64,000 nt of DNA from assembly GCF_003324165.1 (NCBI RefSeq), contig NW_025407828.1:124001-188000 (forward strand), read 5' to 3'. Below, in pieces: positions 51,977-62,737 of this stretch (positions within the stretch are counted from its first letter, which is position 1; each line of letters starts with the position of its first letter). The notes under the pieces are model-generated. The model made no database searches. It was not told where the DNA came from and saw only the letters and a list, made by a program, of their open reading frames with translations. This DNA is from Naegleria lovaniensis. Taxonomy: Eukaryota; Heterolobosea; Eutetramitea; Acrasida; Naegleriidae. Both the position numbers and the translations under genes were made by a program.

Positions 51977-54900
51977 ATGCCTCCATCACCACAACCTTTT
52001 CCTCGTTCATCCACAGCCCCATCGAGGCTTCTTCTCAGTTCTCAAAAATTAGGATTGATCGGAAATAATGTAGAGGGTGGTTATTTAGATTCAGCTAATA
52101 TTATGAACAGTGGAATGATTTTACCGTTGAGATTAGATTTGGTTGCTTCGGGAAGAGCTCGGAGTAATAGCAGAGCCATTGCCCATGAAACAAGTACCAT
52201 AAATTATGAATTATTTTCGTTAAAAAGAATTATTTCTTTATCAACTGGTACTTATCCGATGAATTCCAGTGATTATACGATTGATACTTCTCAATGGGAA
52301 GAAATTTCAATGAGTCAATCATTTTGGAACAAATATATCATGAAAGAGAAAAAAACAAATGATATTGATTTTGATAAACAATCATCATCAGGTGATAGTA
52401 TAGGAAACGGGCAAGGACTAGACATGTCTGTTATTTTGGCTAATACACAAAGCGGAATTGGTGATGAGTCGTTTTTTAGTAATGCTCTCAAAACCAATTC
52501 AATGATGTCACCTCGAAGTGGAAGCTCGAAAAAATCACAAGACAGCTCCAGTAATTATTCTTCTCCTTCTCTCAGTAATACCAATGTTGCTAAACCAGTA
52601 ACTTTCAAGAGTGTCATTTCAGGTGGTACTAACTCTCTGTATAATGTCATTGCCAGCTTGTGCTCGAATAATGTCATAGTGCTGAGATTTTTTGGTACAG
52701 TGAAATATCTTGATAGAGACGATGAAAAATATAAAATTGTGAAGGGTCATGATGATGATGAAATATCTGAGACAGAAAGTGTTGCTTCCATAGGCTCTAC
52801 AAGTAATGACATGCAAAATAATGCTCATTTCCGATATGAAGATGAGGATTATTCGAACAACAAATTATGCTCACCAATTGTTAGGTGCTTGAGTTACTTC
52901 CATGAAAATGGCATTGAGCTCGAAACCATTGCTATGGATGAAAGCGCACGCTGGCTGAGTTGCATGACAGCTGATGCTGATGTTTATATAGTACCAATTT
53001 GTAGATTGTTCTTCCCTTACAATTCTGATAACAGTTATCCCTTCAAAAAGAACCTAGATGGAGATGAAGGAAAAGGTTCCAATCAATTTCCATCTCTATT
53101 TGATTACACTCTTTTCAAGCTGGAATCTCCTTTAGAAGCGTCTCAAGCAACAACGGTACTGGCAACAGAAGCCTTAAATTTGAACTTGATGAAAAATATT
53201 GAGCTGGTCATTACAAATTCGTCTAGCTCAATCAAGAAGCATCAGCTCATTCAAAAATATCAACAGCAACACTTGTCAAGTTCTCAGTCCCTGCTGGAAT
53301 CCATTGAAAGAACTGTAGTGACAACCAATACAAAAACGAAGCGGCAGTACCAACCTGTAAAACATGGAGAAGTAACATGCAGTGCATGGTGGGTCACGTT
53401 CTCAAATCATCAATTGAAGAAGTACTATTTAATTTATGGAACTGACAAGGGATTTTTGGTGTTCCTTAATTTACACACGTTGAAGGAGGATGCTGTTGTT
53501 GGAGGCTTCAAATATGGCATCAGGAGCATCAAAATTGTTTCTGATGAAAAGTCTGTAAAGTTTGCATTGGTGACATGCGGCAAAGGAGCACATTACAAAC
53601 AAATTTTGGAACAGTTGGATCTCAGTTTACAAACATTTAGAAATGTTTGTGACTATTATCAAACACAAAACTCTGTTGTAAATGTGAGTGGAAACAATAA
53701 GGATGTGAAACGAGAAATGCACAACGATTCAGAAGTTTTCAAGCTTCGAAGATTAGAACAATTTAACAACGAAGGCTCTCCCTGCTACATGAACGTCAAG
53801 TGGTTTGAAGAAAAACAATCACACTTAATTTCATGCCTAAACAAGGAGAAAAATATATTTTCTCTTTTTGACGTTCAAACCATTTCTCAAATTGGAGAAC
53901 AACTATCAAGAAATAAGCGAGATGAAGCATATCCTCTTTTCCAATACCACCTTGGTGAGTCCACCAGTATTGTCCATCCAACCAATCGACTGCTATTTTC
54001 TCTGCAAAGAGGTGAAGGAGTTGCCTCCAAAAGAGGACTACTAGGATCTCCTTCAGCAGACGATACGGAATATCAAGAGAGGCTATTTGTTATGGGTAGA
54101 TCTCTACTTCTCATGAATAATGGACGTAAACATGGTGGAGTTCTTCAAGAATTTTTATTGCCAACCAATGAAATGGTTAAAGGAATGATGAGTGGATTTT
54201 TGTATCGAGACGACTGTACCCATCAAGAAAAATTTAAATCTGAGCATAACTATGAAATGGAAGGAGTATTCTTTTGGACACAGACCGGAATTTATGAGAT
54301 TCGACAGAAATACTCCCCTCTCAGAATTTTTGAATATATTATTTCCAACAAACAAAATATCATCAAGGACGGTAATTTGGTAGATCAATTTGGACAAACC
54401 TTTGAGTTGGATCTCTTTGCACTTTACGAACAGTATGCCGATGAGCGATTTGAACAGGAAGATTATGATTTTGCATTTACCCTATACAAACTCTCTAACG
54501 TCAGTGAAGTGAAATATGTGAATAGATTGCTACAAGCAGAGAGGTCTGAAGAGGCGTTTAAATATTTATTATCTGTTTTGGAAAATTCTAGCAGTATTTC
54601 GTTAATGAAACGGAAGCAACTCTCCAATCTATTGTTTGAATGCTTTATGCAAAAATTAATTTCAACCTCAGAGATTAACACGGAAATTTTAAAGCAATTT
54701 AGACAATTTTTATTGACCAATACTGATATTAATCCACAAGCTGTGATTTCTCAACTCGTTCAATATTGCTGCTGCAATGATATCAAATTCAGTAACCCGC
54801 AAGATTCCTCATTGATTAACATGGAACTAATATTGGAAATTGCCCACAAACATAACTTGATGAAATTTACACTTCAGTTTTTAGTTTCGCGAGGTTATAT

Positions 54901-56644
54901 TTCTGTACTCTCAGAAAATGGAGGTATCAAATATCTTTATGACAATGAATATGGCTATTTAACTCAAAGCATTGGTTGTGGCGTGTTGCTACAACACTGT
55001 ACAGCAAATACTAAAGCCAAATTTTTATTGGAATATTTAGAGCAAATGCGTATGATAAGACTTAAAACCTTCATGAACGAGACCATTCAAAGAGAGCCAT
55101 CGGATGATTTCTTTAGCATGGACTTTAAATCACGAAAACAACAAGTTAAGCAAGATGTCACATCTCAGCAGGCTAACTCCTCACCCATCAAACAACAATT
55201 ATTCTTTGAAGACTCTCTTGAAGCCATTCAGTACAACTCCAAACTTTTCGACATGCTTATCAACCTTCTTCCTCATATCGACGACATTTCCATTCTCACC
55301 ACAATTTGTAACAGATTTAATCCAGAAGAAAATGCGAATATCTCAAAAGAAACAAGGCAAAGCGCGTCTAGCTTAGTAAGAGAGCCAACATATGCGAGGT
55401 ATTTCCACTATCCATATATTCATCTAGAGCAACATTTGGAGATTTTTATAGTAGCTATGTTGTGTCTAGTAAGATTGAAACGAAAATTGACCGATACTTT
55501 TGTGGATAATCATACGTCTTCTACTACTGGGTATTTGGTAACAAACTTGACCTCAAATAGTCTCTACAGTCACACTCAAGAAAAGTTAGAGCAGTGTGTG
55601 AAATGTTATAACATGTACAGGAAACAATTCATCGTCTCATGTTGCTTAAAATTCAACAATAAGTCAGTCTTGGCTTTAATTTATGAAAAGGATGAAATGT
55701 GGATTGATGCTCTGTGTTGCAAGCTTGTGCAAATCAAAGAAAACTATTCAGAATATATGAAACATACCAAAGACAATGATAATGCGACATCAATCATTGA
55801 CAACACTTTGAAATACTACTTTACAATATTTGACAGATATCTTACCAACAAAACCAATGATCTTGACGAAGAATCCAAACTCAAAATACTTGAAAAATTA
55901 TTCACATTCTATTATAACATGCAGTTTCCAACATCCAAACTTGAAGAACACTGTATCAAGAATATACATGTAATAGGAGACATACTATCCATATTATTAC
56001 TGTTACAAAATACCTCAAGCGTGAATTCTCAAGCGCTCAAAAAGAATCTTAAATTTTCACACAACTTTTATCTCAAAATTACACAAAGTTATGTGAGAAA
56101 CGTAAAGAGAAACGAACGAGATGAAGAAAGATCTATCAGAAATCTCACACAACAAATTCTTAGAAATATGGAGAAAGACATTTACAAGAGAAATCATATT
56201 ACAGTTTCAAACTCAGACATTGCAAAACTTTCACAGCAAAGTCAAGACGATAGAATTGTTGTTTTTACTTGTGGAGATCATTATACACGGTCCAATTTCA
56301 CTTCTAATATTCTTATTGATTTCAAAAACCGTGTGAACCAACTTGTTTTAGCCATGCCCTCTGAGACTAACAAAAGCATAGTGAACACTGCAACAGAAAT
56401 AATTTTGAAAGATTATCAAAATATGATAGAAGAAAGGAGTCTTCACACAAATCAAGCATGTCCTGTTTGTGTCTATAACTTTTTCTTAAAGAACGAGAAG
56501 GCTAAAATACTCAAGTTGAAACCACAAACAACACGCATGTTACATCAACAACCTATAGTCAACAACACTCCACCCTTGAGCGATCAAGCATTGCAATATT
56601 TGAATTACATCGAAAAGCTCCCATCTTGGTCATTACTAAAATGA
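51977..56644 (+). CDS. Very large protein, probable beta-propeller plus alpha-solenoid, unidentified
   Basis: Single exon, 1,555 residues, starting MPPSPQPFPRSSTAPS. Residues 1-270 contain Ser-rich, disordered stretches. Residues about 300-760 are beta-rich with WD-like segments (DESARWLSCMTADADVYIVP, CSAWWVTFSNHQLKKYYLIYG, FVMGRSLLLMNNGRKHGG), probably a propeller. From about residue 800 on it is helical (ALYEQYADERFEQEDYDFAFTLYKLS, RLLQAERSEEAFKYLLSVL), the layout of trafficking and coat-type subunits such as HPS or Vps proteins. Near the C-terminus is CPVCVYNFFLKNEKAK, which could be half of a zinc site. I could not settle a family and list no symbol. A membrane-traffic scaffold is the most reasonable guess. 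Confidence 0.7.
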   Translation: MPPSPQPFPRSSTAPSRLLLSSQKLGLIGNNVEGGYLDSANIMNSGMILPLRLDLVASGRARSNSRAIAHETSTINYELFSLKRIISLSTGTYPMNSSDYTIDTSQWEEISMSQSFWNKYIMKEKKTNDIDFDKQSSSGDSIGNGQGLDMSVILANTQSGIGDESFFSNALKTNSMMSPRSGSSKKSQDSSSNYSSPSLSNTNVAKPVTFKSVISGGTNSLYNVIASLCSNNVIVLRFFGTVKYLDRDDEKYKIVKGHDDDEISETESVASIGSTSNDMQNNAHFRYEDEDYSNNKLCSPIVRCLSYFHENGIELETIAMDESARWLSCMTADADVYIVPICRLFFPYNSDNSYPFKKNLDGDEGKGSNQFPSLFDYTLFKLESPLEASQATTVLATEALNLNLMKNIELVITNSSSSIKKHQLIQKYQQQHLSSSQSLLESIERTVVTTNTKTKRQYQPVKHGEVTCSAWWVTFSNHQLKKYYLIYGTDKGFLVFLNLHTLKEDAVVGGFKYGIRSIKIVSDEKSVKFALVTCGKGAHYKQILEQLDLSLQTFRNVCDYYQTQNSVVNVSGNNKDVKREMHNDSEVFKLRRLEQFNNEGSPCYMNVKWFEEKQSHLISCLNKEKNIFSLFDVQTISQIGEQLSRNKRDEAYPLFQYHLGESTSIVHPTNRLLFSLQRGEGVASKRGLLGSPSADDTEYQERLFVMGRSLLLMNNGRKHGGVLQEFLLPTNEMVKGMMSGFLYRDDCTHQEKFKSEHNYEMEGVFFWTQTGIYEIRQKYSPLRIFEYIISNKQNIIKDGNLVDQFGQTFELDLFALYEQYADERFEQEDYDFAFTLYKLSNVSEVKYVNRLLQAERSEEAFKYLLSVLENSSSISLMKRKQLSNLLFECFMQKLISTSEINTEILKQFRQFLLTNTDINPQAVISQLVQYCCCNDIKFSNPQDSSLINMELILEIAHKHNLMKFTLQFLVSRGYISVLSENGGIKYLYDNEYGYLTQSIGCGVLLQHCTANTKAKFLLEYLEQMRMIRLKTFMNETIQREPSDDFFSMDFKSRKQQVKQDVTSQQANSSPIKQQLFFEDSLEAIQYNSKLFDMLINLLPHIDDISILTTICNRFNPEENANISKETRQSASSLVREPTYARYFHYPYIHLEQHLEIFIVAMLCLVRLKRKLTDTFVDNHTSSTTGYLVTNLTSNSLYSHTQEKLEQCVKCYNMYRKQFIVSCCLKFNNKSVLALIYEKDEMWIDALCCKLVQIKENYSEYMKHTKDNDNATSIIDNTLKYYFTIFDRYLTNKTNDLDEESKLKILEKLFTFYYNMQFPTSKLEEHCIKNIHVIGDILSILLLLQNTSSVNSQALKKNLKFSHNFYLKITQSYVRNVKRNERDEERSIRNLTQQILRNMEKDIYKRNHITVSNSDIAKLSQQSQDDRIVVFTCGDHYTRSNFTSNILIDFKNRVNQLVLAMPSETNKSIVNTATEIILKDYQNMIEERSLHTNQACPVCVYNFFLKNEKAKILKLKPQTTRMLHQQPIVNNTPPLSDQALQYLNYIEKLPSWSLLK

Positions 56645-56676
56645 AAAACAGAGTAAGAGCAATAGCAGATTCAAAG

Positions 56677-56759
56677 TGAATGGTTGTCATTGTAGGGACC
56701 CTCAAGAAAGAGCTTTAAAACTTCTCTCACATGAGGCACTCTACCATGACAACCATTCA
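56677..56759 (+). repeat. Long-stem inverted repeat just downstream of the 1,555-residue gene
   Basis: TGAATGGTTGTCAT at 56677-56690 is exactly reverse-complemented as ATGACAACCATTCA at 56746-56759. Pairing resumes inside after one mismatch for about four more base pairs (GTAG with CTAC), leaving a loop of about 45 nt. It begins 33 bases after the stop codon, so it most likely lies in the 3' untranslated region and could form an RNA stem-loop. No transposon ends or target duplications were seen. Confidence 0.5.
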
Positions 56760-57431
56760 ACAGGTTGATGTTATAATTTGCAACAACGAATGAACGAATG
56801 GCAAACATTTTTGATTAATCTCTCATTATAATATTTTCGGCATTGCTGTTTGACACAGTGTGTTGTTTCCTCTATGAGCGAAAACATGTTCCCGAATTCC
56901 ACTTGTTGAAATTGCAGCAACTATGTGAATGATCATTACACAAGTGGACAACAGCACACAGATGTGTACTCTTTTTTGATGGCCAAATGTGTACGCAAGT
57001 TGGCTGAGTACCAAGAAGTTCAAATATGGAAATTGTAAACTTTGACCAAAAACGATACCATGACACTAAAACAGTTTGAAACACCTCGGGTTGACCTTAG
57101 ACGTCGAGAAGTCTCTGCAATGTTTTTGTTGTGATTTGGCAAACAAGGTCAAGTGCACACACTACATCCCTCACCTTATTGAAGAATAACACGAGTTCTT
57201 TCTAACTCTATGAAAGGCTACTCGTGCACTACAACATGGTTGTAGACAAGAAGAGGCTTGTGGTTGTTACCTCTGACGCACTTGATTAAGGAAGAAAGGC
57301 GGCATTTCCACTGTCATTTACAAGAGAAAAAAAACACTCAAATTCAAATAGGTGTTGCGTACCAACATAAACACACACAGAGGCTAGAAACAGCACCACT
57401 CTCAGATATTCTCATCCTACACCGCAACAAC
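56760..57431. other. Intergenic region, no confident gene
   Basis: About 670 bases. On the minus strand an open stretch (about 57060-56826) encodes a hydrophobic peptide with LLSTCVMIIHIVAAIS, but it has no good start, no upstream exon I could find and no family. The remainder shows nothing. Confidence 0.35.
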
Positions 57432-57938
57432 ATGATCAACAACACTTCATTCCTTGCATCATCTTCCGAATGGATGACTTTAGGCAGCAGCAACACAATC
57501 ATCAACTCTTTGAATCCAAACACTCACTCAAGTCTCAGAGAGGCTTTGAAGGCTCTAATTACAGCATTTGGAATGGAGTTCACGATTAGACAATTAATTG
57601 GATGTGGTACCTCAGAATATCTGTTGCATGTACCCAAACATGAATTAATAGCCTTGTGTTGGTATATGAAAGTTGAAAAGGAGCAAATTATTCGAGGCTA
57701 TCGAATGGAAGGTACACAAACTTTAATTCAAGGCTTACTGCAAATGGCGCCCATTGTAGGTTCTTCAGAACAACGACAATTGTCGTTGAGAGAGTTTTTG
57801 AGTGCAACTTGCTACTTGTATGATGTGATTAAGGGAAAGGAGCAAATAATTCCTTGTCATCAACAAGAAGATCACTCAACTCAGGACGATACCAATCAAG
57901 AAAGAATTCAGAGTTTTTCACCTTCTGAGAATCAATAA
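57432..57938 (+). CDS. Small helical protein, unidentified
   Basis: A 168-residue frame starting MINNTSFLASSSEWMTLG. The central part is a coherent helical fold (SLREALKALITAFGMEFTIRQ, HELIALCWYMKVEKEQIIRG) with GCGTSEYLLHVP between helices. The C-terminal 30 residues are Gln/Asp/Ser-rich and look disordered. The frame is open upstream to 57258 without another ATG. No family recognised; it may be lineage-specific. Composition and length make a real gene likely. Confidence 0.6.
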   Translation: MINNTSFLASSSEWMTLGSSNTIINSLNPNTHSSLREALKALITAFGMEFTIRQLIGCGTSEYLLHVPKHELIALCWYMKVEKEQIIRGYRMEGTQTLIQGLLQMAPIVGSSEQRQLSLREFLSATCYLYDVIKGKEQIIPCHQQEDHSTQDDTNQERIQSFSPSENQ

Positions 57939-58199
57939 GCACTCCATTTCTATGAACTTGCATTAACTCGTGTACCATTATTAGTAAAATGTTATAAGCT
58001 CTGAAACCCTCGCTAAAGACTTGACCACCTGTTCGATTCTCATCGCACAAAAACGCATGAGGAGGATTGTGCCGTGTGGACTCCACATGGTCTGAAAGAT
58101 AAACAATGCAAACATAAAAAAATTAGAGAGCGTCTCTGTCCTCTTGATATCAATAGAAATCGATTACTGATATCTTTGAACATTACATCTCCGAAGAAC

Positions 58200-58909
58200 A
58201 TGTTTCTGATCCGTAGATATTCGGAATTGCTCATTGAGCATCCAGTGAAAACAAAATCGATATCGTGTGGTATCATTACTTGTTTGGGTGATGCCATCAC
58301 TCAAAACATGATTGCAAAATCATCTAAAAACAATTCTCATCATGATAACACCACACAACAACATTCCCTCGTTCGGTCTCTCAAAATGTTCGCGTACGGA
58401 ACCATTGTCTTGGGTCCTATTTTACACAATTGGTTTCGTATCATGGAACATGCCTTTCCGTTGCAAGCTACCATGAATGCACAGGAACGAGCCCGAACGG
58501 TTGTCAAACGAGTTGTGACAGAGGCTTTTTCTTACTCACCTGCAATTATTTCAACGTTTTATCTGGTGAATACGACTGTAGATTATTACATGCCAGATTC
58601 CAAAACGCCATCTTACATGGATGATTTTCGAAAGAATGGTGAATCGTTGTGGCAAGTCTTAAAATTTAAATTTCAAAAAGATTTTCTAGCCACTTATGAC
58701 GTTAGTTTGAAATTGTGGCCGTTTGCTCAAGCTATTAATTATTATTGTAAGTCTTATATTAATTTCAATTTGTTCTTAAAAATTGACATCTATTTCACAT
58801 GTGGAAAACGTGCATGTCTTTAGTGATACCTCCTATTTATAGGGTTTTATTTGTAAATACAATAGCGCTTGGATGGAATGCTTTTTTGTGTAAGAGACAA
58901 CAACAATAA
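58200..58909 (+). CDS. Mpv17/PMP22 family membrane protein
   Basis: Four-helix protein of mitochondrial inner or peroxisomal membranes. Exons 58200-58746 and 58824-58909 give 210 residues. It opens with the family signature: MFLIRRYSELLIEHPVKTKS and GIITCLGDAITQN, with Tyr-x-x-Leu-Leu and HPVKTK as in MPV17. Later blocks are GTIVLGPILHNWFRIME and LKLWPFAQAINYY. The 77-nt intron falls at the equivalent of W-P-x-x-Q-x-x-N-F, and the small last exon adds LIPPIYRVLFVNTIALGWN, which matches the expected V-P-P-x-Y-R-V-L-F-V-N end. A loop of polar residues (SSKNNSHHDNTTQQH) is inserted after helix 1. It may form a membrane channel. Whether mitochondrial or peroxisomal cannot be told. Confidence 0.92.
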
Positions 58910-58932
58910 ATTATTATTTCGGATCTATTCAA

Positions 58933-59406
58933 TTATTGGCTTGGTTGAGGATGACGATAGTGAGAATAAATCTTTGGAACGTAGACCGGTCCAATAATTC
59001 TAATAATTTCGAATTATATTTTGAAAATTAATGGAATTATATTTTAAATTGGGGTAGTATGAAATGTTGTTGGCAAGAAAAATTCAAATCATCACGAAAT
59101 AATATTCATGTTCCGAAAATTCAAACAAGGATCAAATATTCAAAATATATTCAAAATATTTAACCTCTTGTGCGTTCGTATTTGAACTTACTTGATATAT
59201 CGCAACACTGCAGCCAACACTGGATGAGAAATTGTTTCAATAAAAACATCACAAATTCCTCTCACACATCCTTCCAAAAATCTACACACAAATCCCTCCA
59301 TAACATTCAAGGGTGGCTGAGCAGCAGGTGGATTTGATGCTTGAGGTGATGTCTTTGGAGCTCCGGTTGATGATCGTTGATATTTATGAAGATTTCCTTT
59401 GAACAT
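58933..59406 (-). CDS. Small two-exon protein with a hydrophobic helix, unidentified
   Basis: Exon 1 (59406-59192) starts MFKGNLHKYQRSSTGAPKTS behind eight A. The last codons before the apparent stop contain a GTAAGT donor. An AT-rich 192-nt intron follows, and a 67-nt exon (58999-58933) adds KIIGPVYVPKIYSHYRHPQPSQ. The combined length divides evenly into 93 residues, which supports the splice. The middle (NVMEGFVCRFLEGCVRGICD and FIETISHPVLAAVLRYIK) is amphipathic to hydrophobic. The intron contains a repeated 12-mer GAATTATATTTT. No family recognised; the size and layout suit a small organelle membrane subunit. It is convergent with the Mpv17 gene, 23 bases apart. Confidence 0.6.
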
Positions 59407-59472
59407 TTTTTTTGATTGGGAAAACCTTAAACCGCTCACTGTTTAACCACACAACAATGCTTTCATTCTTTA

Positions 59473-60378
59473 ATGAATCTTATATTTCATAAGAATGTAA
59501 AGGTTGGCCTTGGTTCCTCCAAGAAGAAAAAAATGATCAAAAATGTCATTCAAAGTTCTTCTTCATCGGAATTGATCGAAATCATGACTACCAACAATTG
59601 TCAAAATGACCTATTCAACCATTCCAACAAACATAATGACCACTCTCTGCTCATGAACGGATTCATACATAAAATGAGAGAACGAACGAAAATATTTCCA
59701 AATATTTACGATTATGAGGTGAAAGGTTTGTCATGTTGATCTTCAAATATTGGAATATTCTGTTCATATGAATTTAATAATAGTGATTATACTTGGTGAG
59801 AGACGTGTAGGAAAATCAAGGTTCATGTATCGATTGCAACATGACAAATTTCTGGCAAGTGACGCCAAAAACGATGACTTTGGTTTCGGTTTGTGCTCAA
59901 AAATAGTTATCAATCAAAGAAGACAATATGTCAAAGGAGTTATATGGAGCTGTAGTTTTGAATCATCTGCCTATTTCAAGAATGCGGATGGTGTGATTCT
60001 CATGTTTGATTTAACTAGGAAAAGTAGTTTTGACGATTTATATAAAAGCGTCCACAAGATGAAAGAATTCTGCATTCCCAATGTGAAATGTATTTTACTA
60101 TATGTCAGGAAATCCAAAATGTGACTGATTGAATTAATTCATTTTGAGAGCAAGTTCATCAGACTGTAATGCAAGAAATTGAAAGTCATGATGAGAATTA
60201 TGCCAACTCATTAGGAATACCTTATTTTGAAAGTTCGGATCGAAATGGAGAGAGTATTGAATTGGCAGTGACTTGTCTGTTGAAGGAAATTCCTGAGAAT
60301 ATACATCACAAGCCATGTTTAGACAATTCCTCTTCTCCAAATACTGTGGAAATGAATTACTGGTGTTCCTTACTATAA
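59473..60378 (+). CDS. Ras-like small GTPase homologue with an N-terminal extension; degenerate or unresolved gene model
   Basis: Exon 1 (59473-59725) encodes an 84-residue Lys/Ser/Asn/His-rich extension. It joins exon 2 at 59784 through a GTTTGT donor and AATAG acceptor, giving VKVIILGERRVGKSRF, a proper G1/P-loop. The G3 region is poor: instead of DTAGQE the chain reads GVIWSCSFESSAYF. VILMFDLTRKSSFDDLYKSV is normal. G4 is not in frame: GNPKCD occurs one frame away near 60105-60124. A further frame (60169-60378) supplies the end: GIPYFESSDRNGESIE (G5 region) and a C-terminal CSLL, a geranylgeranyl-type CaaX box. I could not join exon 2 to this end cleanly, so either an indel breaks the gene or an intron was missed. 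Nucleotide binding is doubtful. Confidence 0.6.
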
Positions 60379-60800
60379 AACACTATGAGGAGCTAACCCA
60401 ATGATTTTCCCTACAAAAAGTGGGCAAACGAAAATGGATTCTTTTTATGATGAAATGGAATAATTGGAAGATATCTAAACAACGTCACAAGAAGGAGTTC
60501 ACAGTTGATGATGTTGGATATGCTCCAACCAACCTCCTCGATAACCGTATGAAAGCAAAGAATCAATTTGATTCCTTATACGCTAAAATCGAAGAGATCC
60601 AGTTTCTAAATAATCAGAAATTCAGATTTTTCTTGGTAGTTTAGGAGACAAGCTTGTTTTTACAGAACTTTTGGGGCAGTTGCTTGATATCTACAAGCAA
60701 CAATAAACATATGACCGCTTCTTTTTATTCTAACAATATCATGAAAATGGTTCTGTTAATTGCACCAACTTTAAGCGTGTGTTCACACAAGTTAAATTCG
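60379..60800. other. Intergenic region with a weak open frame
   Basis: About 420 bases. A 74-codon plus-strand open frame (60420-60644) has no ATG until late and no recognisable content. Nothing else seen. Confidence 0.35.
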
Positions 60801-62464
60801 CTATTTTCTTTTTGAATTTTGTTTCTTGGCGTAAGATTGATTTTTTGAGTCGTTTTTTTTCTTGGACTGATTTGTTCGAGGAGTGCTGTCGTCATTGTTA
60901 TATCTTCTTTGGTGAAAACCTCGTTCAAATTCATCGTCATAATGGTCATAGTAATATCGATCTGTGTTATTTGTTGATCGACTTTCACGAGAATTGTTGC
61001 GTCTGCCATCTCTTTCACCAAAAAATTCTTTGAAACGATAACGCTGCCGAGGTTCCAAATTATCACCGTCGTCATAACTCTTGTCATACGACTGTTTCTT
61101 TTTCTTGTGATAAGGTTCTTTACTCTTTTTTGACCTTTCTTGTGAAGAGGACTTTTCTTGTGACTCACGAATGTGAATGTAGTTATGGTCGTCTGTTGAG
61201 AATTGATCGAATTTTCTCTTCTTTTCGAATTCTTTATGCTCCTTTAAGCGAGTAAAAACTTTAGATAGTTTTTGTTTCTTTTCTTCAAAATTACTGGCTT
61301 CAATTGGGGCTCCTCCATAAAGAAATTCTTCACTCACAGTCCCAATATCTTTCTCATGAATCTTATTCTGAGGAGTTTCTCCTTTGTATGATGCCAAAAC
61401 TGACCGAGAGGTCGTCTTTTTTGCTTTTTCTGATAACCGTACAGCAAAATTCTTGATATCTAGAGGAGACTTCTTTTCACTTCGCTTTGGAGTTGGCCCA
61501 AATGCTTCGAATATTCGAGTAGTCGCTTTTTTCCTAAATGAATCCCTATTTTTATCAATTTCGTCAAAATCTAGTTCATACGGACACTCTGCTAGAATAT
61601 GTCCAATCCCTAAGCAATTATAACATGTTTTGTTTGTTTGGTTAGAGTTAGTGGTTAAAGCTGATTCTTCTTCTGATGAATCCTCTACTTCAATGTTTAA
61701 ATTTTTCAAATATCTCTCATCATAATTAATCTTTTCGGTGATAAATAAAGGATTTGCTTCAATGCTTCCAGAACAGATTGATTTTGATTTTCGTTTTGAC
61801 TTTTTTGAATCATTTTTCACATATTCTTCTTCAAGCAATTTTTGAATTTTCTCAATAACATGAACTCCAATGTTCGAAAATGTTATTGTAATGTTAGAAT
61901 TCTCTTCAGACTTGGTTGAAGAAGGAATAGAAGCAATTGAAGATTTGGGTTTTCTCTTATTTCCCTTCTCAAGGTTCAATTTTTCCAATTCTCCAGGTGT
62001 TTGTTTAGAGTTCACTGTTGAGTTGGGCATTTGTAATAAATCAACTAATTCGCTGGTGGCTGTAGGTTGTTCTGTTTGTAATTTCAGTGATTGGCTAGAT
62101 GAATGTGAGCTCCATGCTCTTGAGAATTTGTCACCTCGATCGTTTCATCGGGTATTATACTTGGAGTAGAAATTCTTCTTGTTGTTATACCAGGACTTGA
62201 TTTTTCTTGTTGATTCTCTGTTAGTATATTTTCATTACTTTTATCCATAAATTTTTTATGGGTCGGATCATCACCCGTTTCTAAATCAATGACTTTTTCT
62301 AGAGATAATTCTAAAACGCTCGGATCAAGTAGTTTTTCAACATTGGTGTTGTCATGATTGGCATTGAAATTGTTGTTTTGGTTTGCAGGGGTTGTCGGAG
62401 TTTGTGAATCATCCACAACAATGACTTCAACAACGCTGTTCAACGAAGGTGCTTTTTGAGGCAT
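60801..62464 (-). CDS. CCHC zinc-knuckle protein, probable nuclear RNA-binding factor
   Basis: Start MPQKAPSLNSVVEV at 62464 behind seven A; exon 1 62464-62161, exon 2 62116-60801, 539 residues. The 44-nt intron was placed because two long open frames have to be joined and this GTATAA...GAG choice restores frame exactly; it is plausible but unproven. One zinc knuckle CYNCLGIGHILAEC (C-x2-C-x4-H-x4-C) lies mid-protein, followed by a Pro-Tyr-Glu-Leu stretch and an Arg/Lys segment. The C-terminal third is Lys/Arg/Asp/Tyr/Ser-rich (RQRYRFKEFF, DRYYYDHYDD, ending KKQNSKRK) and looks disordered and nuclear. A single knuckle with these tails recalls ZCCHC8 and Air-type exosome cofactors, but no PSP domain is visible. 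It is divergent from the eL20 gene. Confidence 0.7.
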
Positions 62465-62737
62465 TTTTTTCGGTTGTGTCTGCTTTGGTTGTGCAGTCAA
62501 TGAACAACAGCAAAATGTTTGAGTAAATTGATGCCACAGATGAAACAAGATCTGACCCACTTGCAATTAAAATTAACAACTTATGGTGAGATTTTAATGC
62601 AGTAACGGTTGCAGTTTTTTTAAATTTTTGAGGAAGTTTAAGTCTCTGGGGCATTGTAAAACATACTCTTTGGTTGACTAATATTTTTTGGAATTTTTGT
62701 TGAAAAAAAATACGCCAAAAACCCACATCATTTCATC

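Noticed and set aside
56826-57084. Hydrophobic minus-strand open frame
   Set aside because: It has no ATG before a late internal one, no upstream exon I could find and no family likeness; kept only as a note in the intergenic entry.
60420-60644. 74-codon plus-strand frame after the GTPase-like gene
   Set aside because: It starts at a GTG-type codon, has no recognised content and no start context.
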